Below, one piece after another: positions 10,064 through 18,993 of a stretch of 64,000 nucleotides of DNA (positions are counted from its first letter, which is position 1; each line of letters begins with the position of its first letter). Made by a program: the position numbers and the translations under genes. Location of the stretch: the NCBI RefSeq assembly GCF_000423605.1, contig NZ_AUIH01000010.1, positions 79,967 through 143,966 on the forward strand. Direction: 5' to 3'. Below the pieces are notes generated by a model, which was not told the origin of the DNA, ran no database searches, and saw nothing but the letters and a program-made list of their open reading frames with translations. The DNA comes from Saccharospirillum impatiens DSM 12546 (GTDB taxonomy: Bacteria; Pseudomonadota; Gammaproteobacteria; Pseudomonadales; Natronospirillaceae).

Positions 10064-11194
10064 TTACTGAACACCGTAGGTGGAAAAGTCGACATTTGCC
10101 CAGACTTCGTCGTTCACACGGGCGGCAATGGCTTCGGGGTCGTTATCCAGTTCAATGGCGATAGCGGTCCACTTGTCGACCAGGGTAGTGAACTGGTCCA
10201 GCTTGGCTTCCACGTTTTCAAGGCCATAGCGCGACTCGGCATCGGCGATAACCTGAGCCATGTCGGCCTCTGCAAAAGCGGCGGTTGCATCGAGCAGACC
10301 CTGGCTGGGTTGCACAAATTCGATCCCTTCACTGCGGGCCAGTGCCTCGGCCTCAGCGGGCATTTCATGAGCCCAACGCTGAGTCGCCAGGGCACTCGAC
10401 AGGCTGGATGACTCCGCCAGCATCTTGCGATCGGCTTCGCTCAGGCGCGACCAGGTATTGCGGCCAAAGGCGTGCGAAATGGTGGAGTGGTAGGTGCCCA
10501 AACGGATTGTGGTGATGTGGGTGATGACATCGTCCAGACGGAAGGAGATCAGATCCGCCGAGGAGGCGATGGTGCCGTCCAGAATGCCCTGGGAGATGGC
10601 TTCGAAGGTCTCACCGACCGAGGTGTTCGACGGTGATGCACCCAAAGAGCTGGCCCAGCGGGAATATTGCGGGTTGCCGGCACGCAGACGCAGGCCCTGC
10701 AGGTCATCGACGTCGCTGACCGGTTCTGTGGTCAGTAACTGATAGAGGTCAGACGCATGGCTGCTGGTATAGACCACGCCCAGGTTTTTCAGGTTGTCCT
10801 GGCAGTCGGCACAGTTAACGATGTAGTCGGTCATCGCTGCGCCCATGGCCTGAGAGTTGGTGCCGCTGAATGAGAGGTCGCCGACCAGGTTGATTTCAGG
10901 CAGATCTGCCGGGAAATAAGCGGGCAGGAACATGCCAGCATCAGCCAGGCCGCTGGTGACGGCGTTGCGCATGTTGCCGAGGTTGGCCACTTCGGTGCCC
11001 AGAATGGACCCGGTCATGCGGCTGCCGGTTTTCTCGGCCATCTGGTCCTGGAAGCTGGTGAACAGCGGAGTGTGCCCCGGGTGGGCAGGGGGTGTGCCTG
11101 GCGCCAGACGCAGGGATTCGGCGTTGGCCTGAGCAGCAAACGCCAGCGCAGCGGCGCTCAGGGTCAGGGTGGCAATCAGTTGGGGAGTACGCAT
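10064..11194 (-). CDS. TRAP transporter solute-binding protein (DctP-like)
   Basis: About 376 residues, beginning with a Sec signal peptide (MRTPQLIATLTLSAAALAFAAQANA) and so periplasmic. It belongs to the DctP/TakP-type binding proteins, with LRLAPGTPPAHPGHTPLF at the mature N-terminus, the SDVDDLQGLRLRAGNPQYSRW region that includes the substrate carboxylate-binding arginine, and the SNTSVGETFEAISQGILDG segment. I chose the ATG at 11194, which has GAGG eight bases upstream and gives the signal peptide directly; the frame is open further upstream to 11329 but without signal features. It is the first gene of the transporter operon, divergent from the catabolic genes. Confidence 0.9.
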   Translation of the reverse strand: MRTPQLIATLTLSAAALAFAAQANAESLRLAPGTPPAHPGHTPLFTSFQDQMAEKTGSRMTGSILGTEVANLGNMRNAVTSGLADAGMFLPAYFPADLPEINLVGDLSFSGTNSQAMGAAMTDYIVNCADCQDNLKNLGVVYTSSHASDLYQLLTTEPVSDVDDLQGLRLRAGNPQYSRWASSLGASPSNTSVGETFEAISQGILDGTIASSADLISFRLDDVITHITTIRLGTYHSTISHAFGRNTWSRLSEADRKMLAESSSLSSALATQRWAHEMPAEAEALARSEGIEFVQPSQGLLDATAAFAEADMAQVIADAESRYGLENVEAKLDQFTTLVDKWTAIAIELDNDPEAIAARVNDEVWANVDFSTYGVQ

Positions 11195-11312
11195 CAGGTT
11201 AACCTCATTTGTATCTTGTTGTATTTGTGGGTGGTGCGTCGTGCAGTTTGCGTGTGGTTCGAGCAGCGCGGTCAGGCGCTGTGCAAAATCTGTGTTGTTT
11301 ATGTCATAGATA

Positions 11313-11327
11313 GTTGTGTTTATCAAC
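11313..11327 (-). promoter_or_regulatory. Candidate MarR operator before the TRAP operon
   Basis: On the minus strand this reads GTTGATAAACACAAC. It matches GTTTACAAACACAAC at 11468-11482 in 13 of 15 positions. The two copies lie in the divergent region between the TRAP operon and the catabolic operon, where one regulator could control both directions. Confidence 0.4.
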
Positions 11328-11463
11328 ATTAATTCGGTGGGTAACGGTGACTGGCCTTGTTGAAGTCTGATGCCCGGAAGCCCGTAGAATCGGCTTTATG
11401 CCCCTCCATAGAGCGATTTGTTGTAATCAAATCCCGGCTTATCGCCAAATATGCTTAAAAATA

Positions 11464-11486
11464 AATTGTTTACAAACACAACAATT
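11464..11486 (+). promoter_or_regulatory. Candidate MarR operator before the catabolic operon
   Basis: Palindrome AATTGTT-TACAAACAC-AACAATT, about 95 bases upstream of the enoyl-CoA hydratase start. The central nonamer TACAAACAC recurs before the marR gene (8099-8107, minus strand), and a close copy lies at 11313-11327. A MarR-type dimer would bind a palindrome of this size. Confidence 0.5.
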
Positions 11487-11522
11487 AATCGGTAGTCTTG
11501 AGCCATCTTATACATCTGACAG

Positions 11523-11566
11523 GTTCGGGCGGTGACGACTCACCACCGGGCACTGCCAGCCCGAAC
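11523..11566 (+). repeat. Inverted repeat in the leader of the catabolic operon
   Basis: GTTCGGGC (11523-11530) pairs with GCCCGAAC (11559-11566) and ends about 14 bases before the first gene's ATG at 11580. It would form a hairpin in the mRNA leader close to the ribosome binding site, or could be a second operator. Confidence 0.5.
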
Positions 11567-11579
11567 AGGATGGACACCG

Positions 11580-12338
11580 ATGACCGACACCGCACTGGTA
11601 ACGCTGGCTATAAACGACGGCATTGCGCACATCCGTCTCAACCGTCCGGCTAAACACAATGCCATCAATGATGCCCTGCTGCTTGAACTGGAAGCTCTGT
11701 TCAGCCCGTTGGACGACTCGGTTCGGGTCGTATTGCTGACCGGCGAGGGCGACAACTTCTGTGCCGGTCTGGATCTGGCCGAACACCAGGCCCGGGAGCC
11801 CTTTGAGGTGGTGCGTCATTCACAAATGTGGCATCGGGTATTCGGCAAGATGACCAACGCCGGCATTCCCATTGTTGCTGTGTTGAAAGGCGCGGTGATC
11901 GGGGGCGGTCTGGAACTTGCGGCTACCGCCCACGTGCGCGTTGCCGAAGATTCCACCTTTTTCCGCCTGCCCGAAGGCCGTCACGGTATTTTTGTGGGTG
12001 GCGGTGCGTCAGTGCGAGTGGCGGGTGTCATCGGTTCGGGACGCATGACGGAAATGATGCTCACCGGCCGCACCCTGAGCGCAGATGAAGGCGAGCGCCT
12101 CGGCCTGGCCCACTATCGCGTTGGCCCGGGTGAGGGCGAAGCCAAAGCGATGGAACTGGCGCAGAGCATCGCCCAGAATTCCGCGCTGTCGAACTGGGCC
12201 ATGGTCAGTGCCATGAGCCGCATCGACAGCATGTCGATGGACGACGGGCTTTTTACCGAATCGCTGGTCGCGGGCATGACCCAGACCAATCCCGAGGTTC
12301 AGGCCCGTATAGGCCAATTTCTGAACAGGAAGAAATGA
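11580..12338 (+). CDS. Enoyl-CoA hydratase/isomerase (crotonase family)
   Basis: About 252 residues of the crotonase fold. It has the oxyanion-hole segments HNAINDALLLELEAL and DNFCAGLDLAEHQ, then KGAVIGGGLELAATAHVRV, and PEGRHGIFVGGGAS, where the catalytic glutamate lies in hydratases. It is the first gene of a plus-strand operon and would hydrate the CoA-activated side chain (for example a cinnamoyl-CoA). It could instead be a hydratase-lyase of the feruloyl-CoA type, but the neighbouring dehydrogenase and thiolase argue for full beta-oxidation. Start ATG at 11580, with AGGA upstream; translation from an upstream GTG/TTG is less likely. Confidence 0.88.
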   Translation: MTDTALVTLAINDGIAHIRLNRPAKHNAINDALLLELEALFSPLDDSVRVVLLTGEGDNFCAGLDLAEHQAREPFEVVRHSQMWHRVFGKMTNAGIPIVAVLKGAVIGGGLELAATAHVRVAEDSTFFRLPEGRHGIFVGGGASVRVAGVIGSGRMTEMMLTGRTLSADEGERLGLAHYRVGPGEGEAKAMELAQSIAQNSALSNWAMVSAMSRIDSMSMDDGLFTESLVAGMTQTNPEVQARIGQFLNRKK

Positions 12339-13603
12339 TCATGACCAACAACACCTATCAGGCTTCCGAGCGCGATGCGCTGCTATCCAGCTACGACGAC
12401 ATCTGGCTGGTCGACGGCCGACGTACGCCCTTCGCTGACTATTGCGGCGAACTGCGTGAAGTCTCACCGATCGATCTGGGCATTTATGCCGCTCGTGCCG
12501 CCTTCGAGCACAGCGGCATTCCGGCGAGCGATGTCGATGCCGTGATCGCCGGCAGCGTCGCCCAGGCCAGTTTCGATGCCTTTATGTTGCCACGCCACAT
12601 TGGCCTGTATTCCGGCGTCAAACAGACCGCGCCCTCCCTGCTGGTGCACCGGTTATGCGCCACTGGCTTCGAAGCCATTCTGACGGCCGCCGACCAGATC
12701 AAGCTCGGCAAGGCGAAGCTGGTGCTTTGCGCCGGGGCTGAGTCGATGTCGCGCAACCCGGTGGCGTCCTACACCCAGCGCGCCGGCTTCAAGCTCGGTC
12801 AGGTCGGGTTCGGTGATTTCCTCTGGGAAGCGATGATCGATACCGCGCCGGACATGGCCATGGGCCACACCGCCGAAGAACTCGCCAAGCGCTACGGCAT
12901 CAGCCGGGCCGAAGTCGACGACTACGCCGCGCGCAGTTTTGCAGCGGCCATCGATGCCTGGGACAGGGGCTTTTACGACGATGAAGTGGTGTCGGTAACC
13001 AACGCTGACTTCCCGCTGGAAGGCTACAAAAATCGCGGCCTCAAGTTGTCGGACCGGAAACAAAGTTTCGACCGTGACGGCCACGTTCGCCCAAGCCCGC
13101 TCGAGATCCTGAGCAAGTTGCGCCCGGCCTTTGGCGGCGTACAGACCGGCGGCAACTCTTCGGCCATTGTCGACGGCGCTGCGGCGGTGCTGGTTGCCTC
13201 GGGCGACTACGTGCGGGCGCACGGTTTGAAACCACTGGCGCGCATTGTCGGCGGTTCGGTGGTGGGCGTACCGCCGGAAATCATGGGCATCGGCCCGGCC
13301 CCGGCGATCAGCAGTGTGCTGGCCAGCCAGAAAATGTCACTGACCGATGTCGGTCGTATCGAAATCAATGAGGCTTTCGGGGCCCAGTACCTGGCTTGCG
13401 AACGCGAACTCGGGCTGGATCGCACCAAAGTAAACGTCAACGGCGGCGCCATCGCCATTGGCCACCCACTGGGTGTAACCGGCGTGCGTCTGACCCATAC
13501 CGTTGCCCGCCAACTGAAAGAAAGCGGCGAGCAGTTTGGCATTTCTTCGGCCTGCGCCGGCGGTGGCCAGGGCATTTCGGTATTGCTGGAAAACGCGGGC
13601 TAA
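12335..13603 (+). CDS. Thiolase (acetyl-CoA acyltransferase)
   Basis: About 422 residues, thiolase family. The nucleophilic cysteine is in VHRLCATGFEAI (C108), the GHP active-site histidine in GAIAIGHPLGVTG and the second cysteine in SSACAGGGQG near the C-terminus. It would cleave the 3-ketoacyl-CoA made by the neighbouring dehydrogenase, releasing acetyl-CoA and the shortened (aryl) acyl-CoA. Its ATG at 12335 overlaps the hydratase stop (ATGA), so translation is coupled; an ATG at 12341 is an alternative start with better ribosome-site spacing. Confidence 0.92.
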   Translation: MIMTNNTYQASERDALLSSYDDIWLVDGRRTPFADYCGELREVSPIDLGIYAARAAFEHSGIPASDVDAVIAGSVAQASFDAFMLPRHIGLYSGVKQTAPSLLVHRLCATGFEAILTAADQIKLGKAKLVLCAGAESMSRNPVASYTQRAGFKLGQVGFGDFLWEAMIDTAPDMAMGHTAEELAKRYGISRAEVDDYAARSFAAAIDAWDRGFYDDEVVSVTNADFPLEGYKNRGLKLSDRKQSFDRDGHVRPSPLEILSKLRPAFGGVQTGGNSSAIVDGAAAVLVASGDYVRAHGLKPLARIVGGSVVGVPPEIMGIGPAPAISSVLASQKMSLTDVGRIEINEAFGAQYLACERELGLDRTKVNVNGGAIAIGHPLGVTGVRLTHTVARQLKESGEQFGISSACAGGGQGISVLLENAG

Positions 13604-13612
13604 GGGGCGACT

Positions 13613-14380
13613 ATGAAGCTATCAGACATCAACGCCCTGGTTACCGGCGCCAGTTCCGGGCTTGGCGAGGCCGTCGCAAGGCATCTGGTTAAAGCCGGAG
13701 CCCGGGTCTTACTGGCAGACGTGAACGATGAAGCCGGCGAACGGCTCGCGGCTGAACTGGGCGACAAGGCATTCTTCGTACACACCGACATCACCGACGA
13801 GGCTCAGGTAAGCAGCACCATCGCCGAACTGCAGCAGCACTGGGGGCCGCTGAACACCCTGGTCAACTGCGCGGGCATTCCTGGTGCTGAACGCGTGCTG
13901 GGCCGCAAGGGTGTGCACCGGCTGGAGACGTTCCAGCGTGCGATTCAGGTGAACCTGATCGGAACGTTCAACGTGATTCGGCTGGCCGCCGAAGCGATGC
14001 AGCATGCGCCACCCAACGATGGGCTGGAGCAGGGCGTCATCATCAACACAGCCTCGGTCGCAGCCTACGATGGCCAGATCGGGCAGGCCGCCTACGCAGC
14101 CTCCAAGGGCGGCATCGTCAGTATGACCCTGCCACTGGCGCGGGAGCTGTCGGCCTTTGGCATCCGCGTGATGACCATAGCACCGGGCCTGTTCAAAACC
14201 CCGATGATGTCGGTGTTGCCGGAAGAGGTGCAGCAATCACTCGGCGATTCAGTGCCCTTCCCCGCGCGCCTGGGCGAGCCGGAAGAATTTGCCGCGCTCG
14301 CCGCCCATATTCTGGAAAACCCCATGCTCAATGGCGAGACCATTCGCCTCGACGGCGCGCTGCGCATGGCACCGAGGTAA
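13613..14380 (+). CDS. SDR-family 3-hydroxyacyl-CoA dehydrogenase
   Basis: 255 residues, classical short-chain dehydrogenase. The NAD-binding TGASSGLG is at residues 11-18 and NCAG at 85-88; the catalytic set is S148, Y161 and K165 (YAASK), and the C-terminal [21 protein letters not shown] is that of the HSD17B10/type II 3-hydroxyacyl-CoA dehydrogenase group. D36 after the second beta strand favours NAD+ over NADP+. It oxidises the 3-hydroxyacyl-CoA from the hydratase. It starts 10 bases after the thiolase stop, in the same operon. Confidence 0.9.
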   Translation: MKLSDINALVTGASSGLGEAVARHLVKAGARVLLADVNDEAGERLAAELGDKAFFVHTDITDEAQVSSTIAELQQHWGPLNTLVNCAGIPGAERVLGRKGVHRLETFQRAIQVNLIGTFNVIRLAAEAMQHAPPNDGLEQGVIINTASVAAYDGQIGQAAYAASKGGIVSMTLPLARELSAFGIRVMTIAPGLFKTPMMSVLPEEVQQSLGDSVPFPARLGEPEEFAALAAHILENPMLNGETIRLDGALRMAPR

Positions 14381-14384
14381 CCTC

Positions 14385-16148
14385 ATGACGGCCTATCACG
14401 CTCCGGTTAATGACATTCGCTTCGGCTTGCAGCACCTGATCGGCCGGGATCGGCTGAATCAATTGCCAGCCTGTGCCGCACTTGATGATGAGTTGATGTT
14501 CGCCATCGTCGATGAAGCCGCCCGGTTTGCCGAGCAGGTTCTGGCCCCTTTAAACGCACCGGGCGATCGTCAGGGGTGTCGGCTCGACCAGGGTCGCGTT
14601 ACGACTCCGGATGCCTGGGCGGATGCCTACGCGCAATTTCGCGAAGCCGGCTGGCCCGGCCTCTGTTTACCGGAATCGTTGGGCGGTCAGGCACTGCCGA
14701 AGGTACTGGCAACGGCTGTCACCGAAGCCTGGCAGGGCGCCAACCTGGCGTTCAGTCTGATTCAACCCCTGACCGAGGGCGCCGTTGAAGCTCTGCTGGC
14801 CAGTGGCGACACCAAGCTGTTGGAACAGTATGGCGAGCGTCTGGTCAGTGGCGACTGGACGGCCACCATGGCGCTGACGGAACCGGCCGCTGGGTCGGAC
14901 CTCGGCCTGATGAAAACCAGAGCCGTGCCCGATGAAAACGGCGGTTACCGCCTGTTCGGCCAAAAGCTGTACATCACCTACGGCGAACACGATTTTACCG
15001 AACGCAAGTTGCATCTGGTGCTGGCCCGCCTGCCGGATGCACCTTCCGGCAGCAAAGGCATTTCCCTGTTTGCCGTGCCCAGTCATCTCGATTCAGACAA
15101 CGGCGATGTGCAACCGAACGAGGTGCTGTGCACGGGCATCGAACACAAACTTGGCCTGCATGGCAGCCCGACCTGTTCACTGCAACTGGGCGCAAAACAG
15201 GGCGCCTGGGGCCAATTGATTGGCGAACCCAATCGCGGCCTAGCGGTGATGTTCGTGATGATGAATGAAGCCCGGCTGAGTGTCGGCTTGCAGGGCGTCG
15301 CCGTCGGCGAGCGTGCTTACCAGGCCGCGCTTGAATGGGCGCAGGATCGTCAGCAAGGTCGCCATGTGGAAACCGGCGAAAGCCCGGTTGCGCTGGTCGA
15401 ACACCCGGATATCCGTCGTCTGTTGCTCGGTATGCGCAGTCGATTGTTCGCCGCAAGAATGCTCGGTCTGCATTTGGGCTACCAGGTCGATTGCGCTCGC
15501 GAGAGCAGTCATCCGAATACCCGGCAGGCGCAACAGGAACTCGATCTGCTGACGCCGATTTTTAAAGCCCACGTCACGGAACTGGCAAATCGTCTGGCCG
15601 GTGATGCGATTCAGATTTTCGGCGGCATGGGGTTCATTGAAGAGACCGGCGTTGCCCAGTTCTACCGTGACCTTCGCATCAGCACCATTTACGAAGGGAC
15701 CACTGGCATACAGGCGCAGGATTTCCTGTTCAGAAAACTGCAGCGCGACAACGGCGAGGTTTTTTTCGATTGGCTGAACCGGGTAAAAACGAGCATTCAA
15801 CCGCTCAGCGACCACGCGACCGGTTCATCGGACTGGGCGTTGCTGACGCGCAAGGCAGATTTGTTACGCAACACCGTCCGTGACTTGCTGGAACAACAAT
15901 CAAGCAACGCAACGTTAATGCATGCAGCCTCCGTCGCCGTGCTGGAAGCCACCGGTGTTCTGGCCCTCGGCTGGCAACTGGCCCTGTCAGTACTGGCCGC
16001 CGACAACGAGACAGTAACAGCCAAAGAAAAAAACAACATCCAGGCACTGCTGGCGTTTTACTGCGCCCACCATTTACCAGAAATACGCGTACACCTGGAC
16101 CGCGTTCAACATGCGGACAAAGGCATCCGCGAGTATGAGTTTGGTTAG
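14385..16148 (+). CDS. Acyl-CoA dehydrogenase, FadE/C-terminal-extended type
   Basis: About 587 residues, i.e. the long bacterial acyl-CoA dehydrogenase class with an extra C-terminal domain. It shows ALTEPAAGSDLG (FAD/substrate loop), YITYGEHDF, MFVMMNEARLSVGLQGVAVG and the FAD-binding end DAIQIFGGMGFIEETGVAQF with RISTIYEGTTGIQA. It would introduce the alpha,beta double bond in a saturated side chain (for example phenylpropanoyl-CoA), feeding the hydratase. Start ATG at 14385 with GAGG upstream, 4 bases after the SDR stop. It is the last gene of this tight block. Confidence 0.92.
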   Translation: MTAYHAPVNDIRFGLQHLIGRDRLNQLPACAALDDELMFAIVDEAARFAEQVLAPLNAPGDRQGCRLDQGRVTTPDAWADAYAQFREAGWPGLCLPESLGGQALPKVLATAVTEAWQGANLAFSLIQPLTEGAVEALLASGDTKLLEQYGERLVSGDWTATMALTEPAAGSDLGLMKTRAVPDENGGYRLFGQKLYITYGEHDFTERKLHLVLARLPDAPSGSKGISLFAVPSHLDSDNGDVQPNEVLCTGIEHKLGLHGSPTCSLQLGAKQGAWGQLIGEPNRGLAVMFVMMNEARLSVGLQGVAVGERAYQAALEWAQDRQQGRHVETGESPVALVEHPDIRRLLLGMRSRLFAARMLGLHLGYQVDCARESSHPNTRQAQQELDLLTPIFKAHVTELANRLAGDAIQIFGGMGFIEETGVAQFYRDLRISTIYEGTTGIQAQDFLFRKLQRDNGEVFFDWLNRVKTSIQPLSDHATGSSDWALLTRKADLLRNTVRDLLEQQSSNATLMHAASVAVLEATGVLALGWQLALSVLAADNETVTAKEKNNIQALLAFYCAHHLPEIRVHLDRVQHADKGIREYEFG

Positions 16149-16211
16149 CATCAACGCCATGAGTCATTGCTCAAGTATCGGAGTTCAGTTTGGCGTCGGT
16201 GCCGTGAGTTC

Positions 16212-16324
16212 GTGCCAGCCACCGGGTAGACCTATCCGGGGTCGGCGTAAACCCATCCATGGGGCCTAGACCGTAGCATCCATGCTACGGACTACCCCGG
16301 ATAGGTCTACCCGGTAGCCAGCAC
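16212..16324 (-). repeat. Large palindromic repeat, family A, copy 3 (reversed)
   Basis: Core lies on the minus strand (CCATGGGGCCTAGACCG on plus). Arms ACCGGGTAGACCTATCCGGGG / CCCCGGATAGGTCTACCCGGT. A further outer pair, TTGCTCAAGTAT.GGAGTT (16167-16185) and AACTCC.ATACTTGAGCAA (16338-16356), extends the whole palindrome to about 190 bases. Confidence 0.9.
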
Positions 16325-16465
16325 TCAAAGTGGTGCCAACTCCAATACTTGAGCAATTGGGGCAGGTGGTTTCTTTGCGCAAAACAATAGAGAAATTTAG
16401 TGGCCCAGTTCATTTAGTTGGTTTTTCGTGACTGGATAAAAAAAGTTAAAGGCGGCAATAATAGA

Positions 16466-16572
16466 GGGTTGCAGGGGCGTTTCACGCAGTAGCGGGCAGG
16501 ACGCCCGCGTGCCGTTTGGCGGCACAGGGATGTGCCTCCAAAACGGTACGGAGTGAAGCGGGCCTGCAACCC
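16466..16572. repeat. Long imperfect palindrome, different family, before the CoA ligase
   Basis: GGGTTGCAGG (16466-16475) pairs with CCTGCAACCC (16563-16572). Inside, CGTTTCACGCAGTA faces TACGGAGTGAAGCG, then there are nested hairpins CGGGC-AGGAC-GCCCG and GTGCCGTTTGGCGGCAC. It resembles dispersed repeat sequences. It could also terminate read-through into the next gene, since it lies 100 bases before its start. Confidence 0.65.
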
Positions 16573-16671
16573 GAACCATTGCCACCGAATAAAATTCAAC
16601 GTCAACCACAGTAAACACTCTCGCTCCAAATCAAAAAAGAGCCGTGAGACATAAAACAAGAAGGTGAGACC

Positions 16672-18516
16672 ATGGCAACAGGTTACCGCGATATAGAAAT
16701 TGGTCAGACGACGGCGAAGCTGTCGCAGCGTCCGGATGGTACTCAGGTGTTGGAGACGGTTGAGCAACTGCCGGATTATCCCGATACCCTGATTGAACGA
16801 CTGGATCACTGGGCCAGCGTTGCGCCTGACCGGGTGTTTGTTGCCCAACGCAATGCCGATGGTGAATGGGAGAGCGTTACCTATCGTGAAACGCTGAACC
16901 GGGTTCGTGCATTGTCTCAGGCTTTGCTGGATATGAATCTTACGCCAGAGCGGCCGTTGGCCATTTTAAGTGGTAACAGCACCGAGCATTTGCTGCTGGC
17001 CCTGGCGGCCATGTATGTGGGCATTCCCTATGCGCCACTGTCGCCCGCTTATTGCCTGATCAGCAAAGATTTTGGCAAGGCCAAATACATCTGCGAACTG
17101 CTGACGCCCGGCGCTTTTTTTGTCGATACCGCCAGCGATTATGGCGACGCACTCAACGCCATCGCCGCAGATGATGCCCAGGTGATAGCGTTGGATGACA
17201 CCGGTTACACCGGCGCAGCACGACCGTTCAGCAGCCTGATGTCGACACCGGTTACCGATGCAGTTGATCAGGCGCATGCCGAATTAACGCCCGATACCAT
17301 TGCCAAGTTTTTGTTTACCTCCGGTTCAACCGGCATGCCCAAAGGGGTGATCAACACCAACCGGATGCTGGCATCGAATCAGGAAATGCTGGCGGCGGTG
17401 ATGCCGTTTCTGAAAAAGGAACCGCCGGTATTGCTCGACTGGTTGCCGTGGAACCACACCTTCGGTGGTAACCACAACGTTGGCATCGTGTTGTACAACG
17501 GTGGCACCTTATACATCGACGATGGCAAGCCAACACCGGCTTTGTTTGAGCACACGATTCGCAACCTGCAGGAAATTTCACCGACGGTGTATTTCAACGT
17601 GCCCAAGGGCTTTGAATTACTGGCCGATCGACTCGAACAGGACAAAGCCCTGTGCGACCGTTTTTTCCGCGATCTGAATCTAATGTTCTTTGCCGGTGCC
17701 GGCCTGGCCCAGCACGTGTGGGACAAGCTCGACAGCCTGGCCATTCAATCGATTGGCGCCAAGGTCGGCATGCTCACCGGCCTGGGTGCGACAGAGACGG
17801 CACCTTCGGCCATGTTTGCCTCGCTGGAAGAATCCCAATCCGGGGTGATTGGTCTGCCAGCGCTCGGCGTCAGCGTCAAACTGGTGCCCAATGGCGGCAA
17901 GCTGGAGTGTCGGGTCAAAGGGCCGAATGTGATGCCCGGCTATTGGCGCCAGCCAGATGTGACGGCCAAGGTGTTTGATGAAGAAGGCTTCTATTGCCTG
18001 GGTGATGCCGCCAAATTCATTGACCCGAACGAACCGCAACGCGGCATGAAATTCGATGGCCGCATCTCTGAAGACTTCAAACTCAACACCGGCACCTGGG
18101 TCAGTGTTGGCCCCTTGCGTGCTCGCATTATCGATGCCGGAGCCCCGGTGGTTCAAGACGTTGTTATTGCCGGTCTGGATCAGGCGTTTGTGTCAGCCAT
18201 GGTGTTTCCGGAGCGGGAACAGTGCCGGGCGCTTGCCGGTTTGCCAGCGGATGCTGATATCAGCGAGGTTGTGAATCATCCGGCTGTCGTTGAACGGTTC
18301 AGGCAACTGTTGCGCGACCTCAAAGCCAGCAGCACCGGCAGTTCGACCCGGGTTGACCGGCTGGTTTTGCTCACTGAATTGCCCCGGCTCGATGCCCACG
18401 AAATCACCGATAAAGGCTCCATCAACCAGCGCTCAGTATTGGAAAATCGCGCACAAACGGTCGCCGACCTTTATCAACCCACCCCTTCACCGGCTGTAAT
18501 CCGGCTGACCGACTAA
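16672..18516 (+). CDS. fcs: Feruloyl-CoA synthetase-like acyl-CoA ligase
   Basis: 614 residues, ANL-superfamily AMP-forming ligase. The P-loop TSGSTGMPKG is at residues 216-225, then LDWLPWNHTFGGNHN, the adenine-binding GLGATETAPSA and the C-terminal HEITDKGSINQRSVLENR. Length and these segments are typical of feruloyl-CoA synthases, which activate ferulate, p-coumarate and related acids with ATP and CoA. It starts the second plus-strand block after two palindromes, and is followed at 11 bases by a thioesterase. Actual specificity (ferulate, coumarate, caffeate or their dihydro forms) cannot be read here. Confidence 0.87.
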   Translation: MATGYRDIEIGQTTAKLSQRPDGTQVLETVEQLPDYPDTLIERLDHWASVAPDRVFVAQRNADGEWESVTYRETLNRVRALSQALLDMNLTPERPLAILSGNSTEHLLLALAAMYVGIPYAPLSPAYCLISKDFGKAKYICELLTPGAFFVDTASDYGDALNAIAADDAQVIALDDTGYTGAARPFSSLMSTPVTDAVDQAHAELTPDTIAKFLFTSGSTGMPKGVINTNRMLASNQEMLAAVMPFLKKEPPVLLDWLPWNHTFGGNHNVGIVLYNGGTLYIDDGKPTPALFEHTIRNLQEISPTVYFNVPKGFELLADRLEQDKALCDRFFRDLNLMFFAGAGLAQHVWDKLDSLAIQSIGAKVGMLTGLGATETAPSAMFASLEESQSGVIGLPALGVSVKLVPNGGKLECRVKGPNVMPGYWRQPDVTAKVFDEEGFYCLGDAAKFIDPNEPQRGMKFDGRISEDFKLNTGTWVSVGPLRARIIDAGAPVVQDVVIAGLDQAFVSAMVFPEREQCRALAGLPADADISEVVNHPAVVERFRQLLRDLKASSTGSSTRVDRLVLLTELPRLDAHEITDKGSINQRSVLENRAQTVADLYQPTPSPAVIRLTD

Positions 18517-18527
18517 AGGATCACCGC

Positions 18528-18944
18528 ATGCTCATCAATCGTCATACACAAACCATCGAATGGGGTGACTGCGACCCGGCCGGTATCGTGTTCTACCCGC
18601 GCTATTTTGCCTACTTCGATGCCTGCACCGGTAAGTTGTTCGCCAAAGCGGGCTTTCCGAAATTCAACATGCTCAAGCAGTTCGACATGGTCGGCATTCC
18701 CATGGTCGATACCCGTTCGAAATTCTATATCCCGTCGCATTTCGGTGAAGAGGTGGTGATTGAATCGACCATCACCGAATTCCGGCGCAGCAGTTTCGAT
18801 GTGCACCACCGTATCCTCAAAGGCGATGCCCTGGCGGTAGAAGGGTTTGAAACCCGGGTCTGGGTTGGGCGTGATCCGGACGATAGCGACAAGATCAAGT
18901 CTCAGCCGATTCCCCGTGAAGTAATAGAGGCGTTTAACCGCTGA
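18528..18944 (+). CDS. 4-hydroxybenzoyl-CoA-type thioesterase (hot-dog fold)
   Basis: 138 residues of the 4HBT family, with the diagnostic EWGDCDPAGIVFYPRYFAYF, where the aspartate is catalytic in the Pseudomonas-type enzyme. It would hydrolyse the aryl-CoA (for example 4-hydroxybenzoyl- or vanilloyl-CoA) left after beta-oxidation, freeing the aromatic acid for ring cleavage elsewhere. It lies 11 bases after the CoA ligase stop and 49 before the tannase start, so it is in the same operon. Confidence 0.9.
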   Translation: MLINRHTQTIEWGDCDPAGIVFYPRYFAYFDACTGKLFAKAGFPKFNMLKQFDMVGIPMVDTRSKFYIPSHFGEEVVIESTITEFRRSSFDVHHRILKGDALAVEGFETRVWVGRDPDDSDKIKSQPIPREVIEAFNR

Positions 18945-18993
18945 TCTGTTTTCGATGGAAGTCCCCACTCAATAAAAACAAAAGGACAACAGT

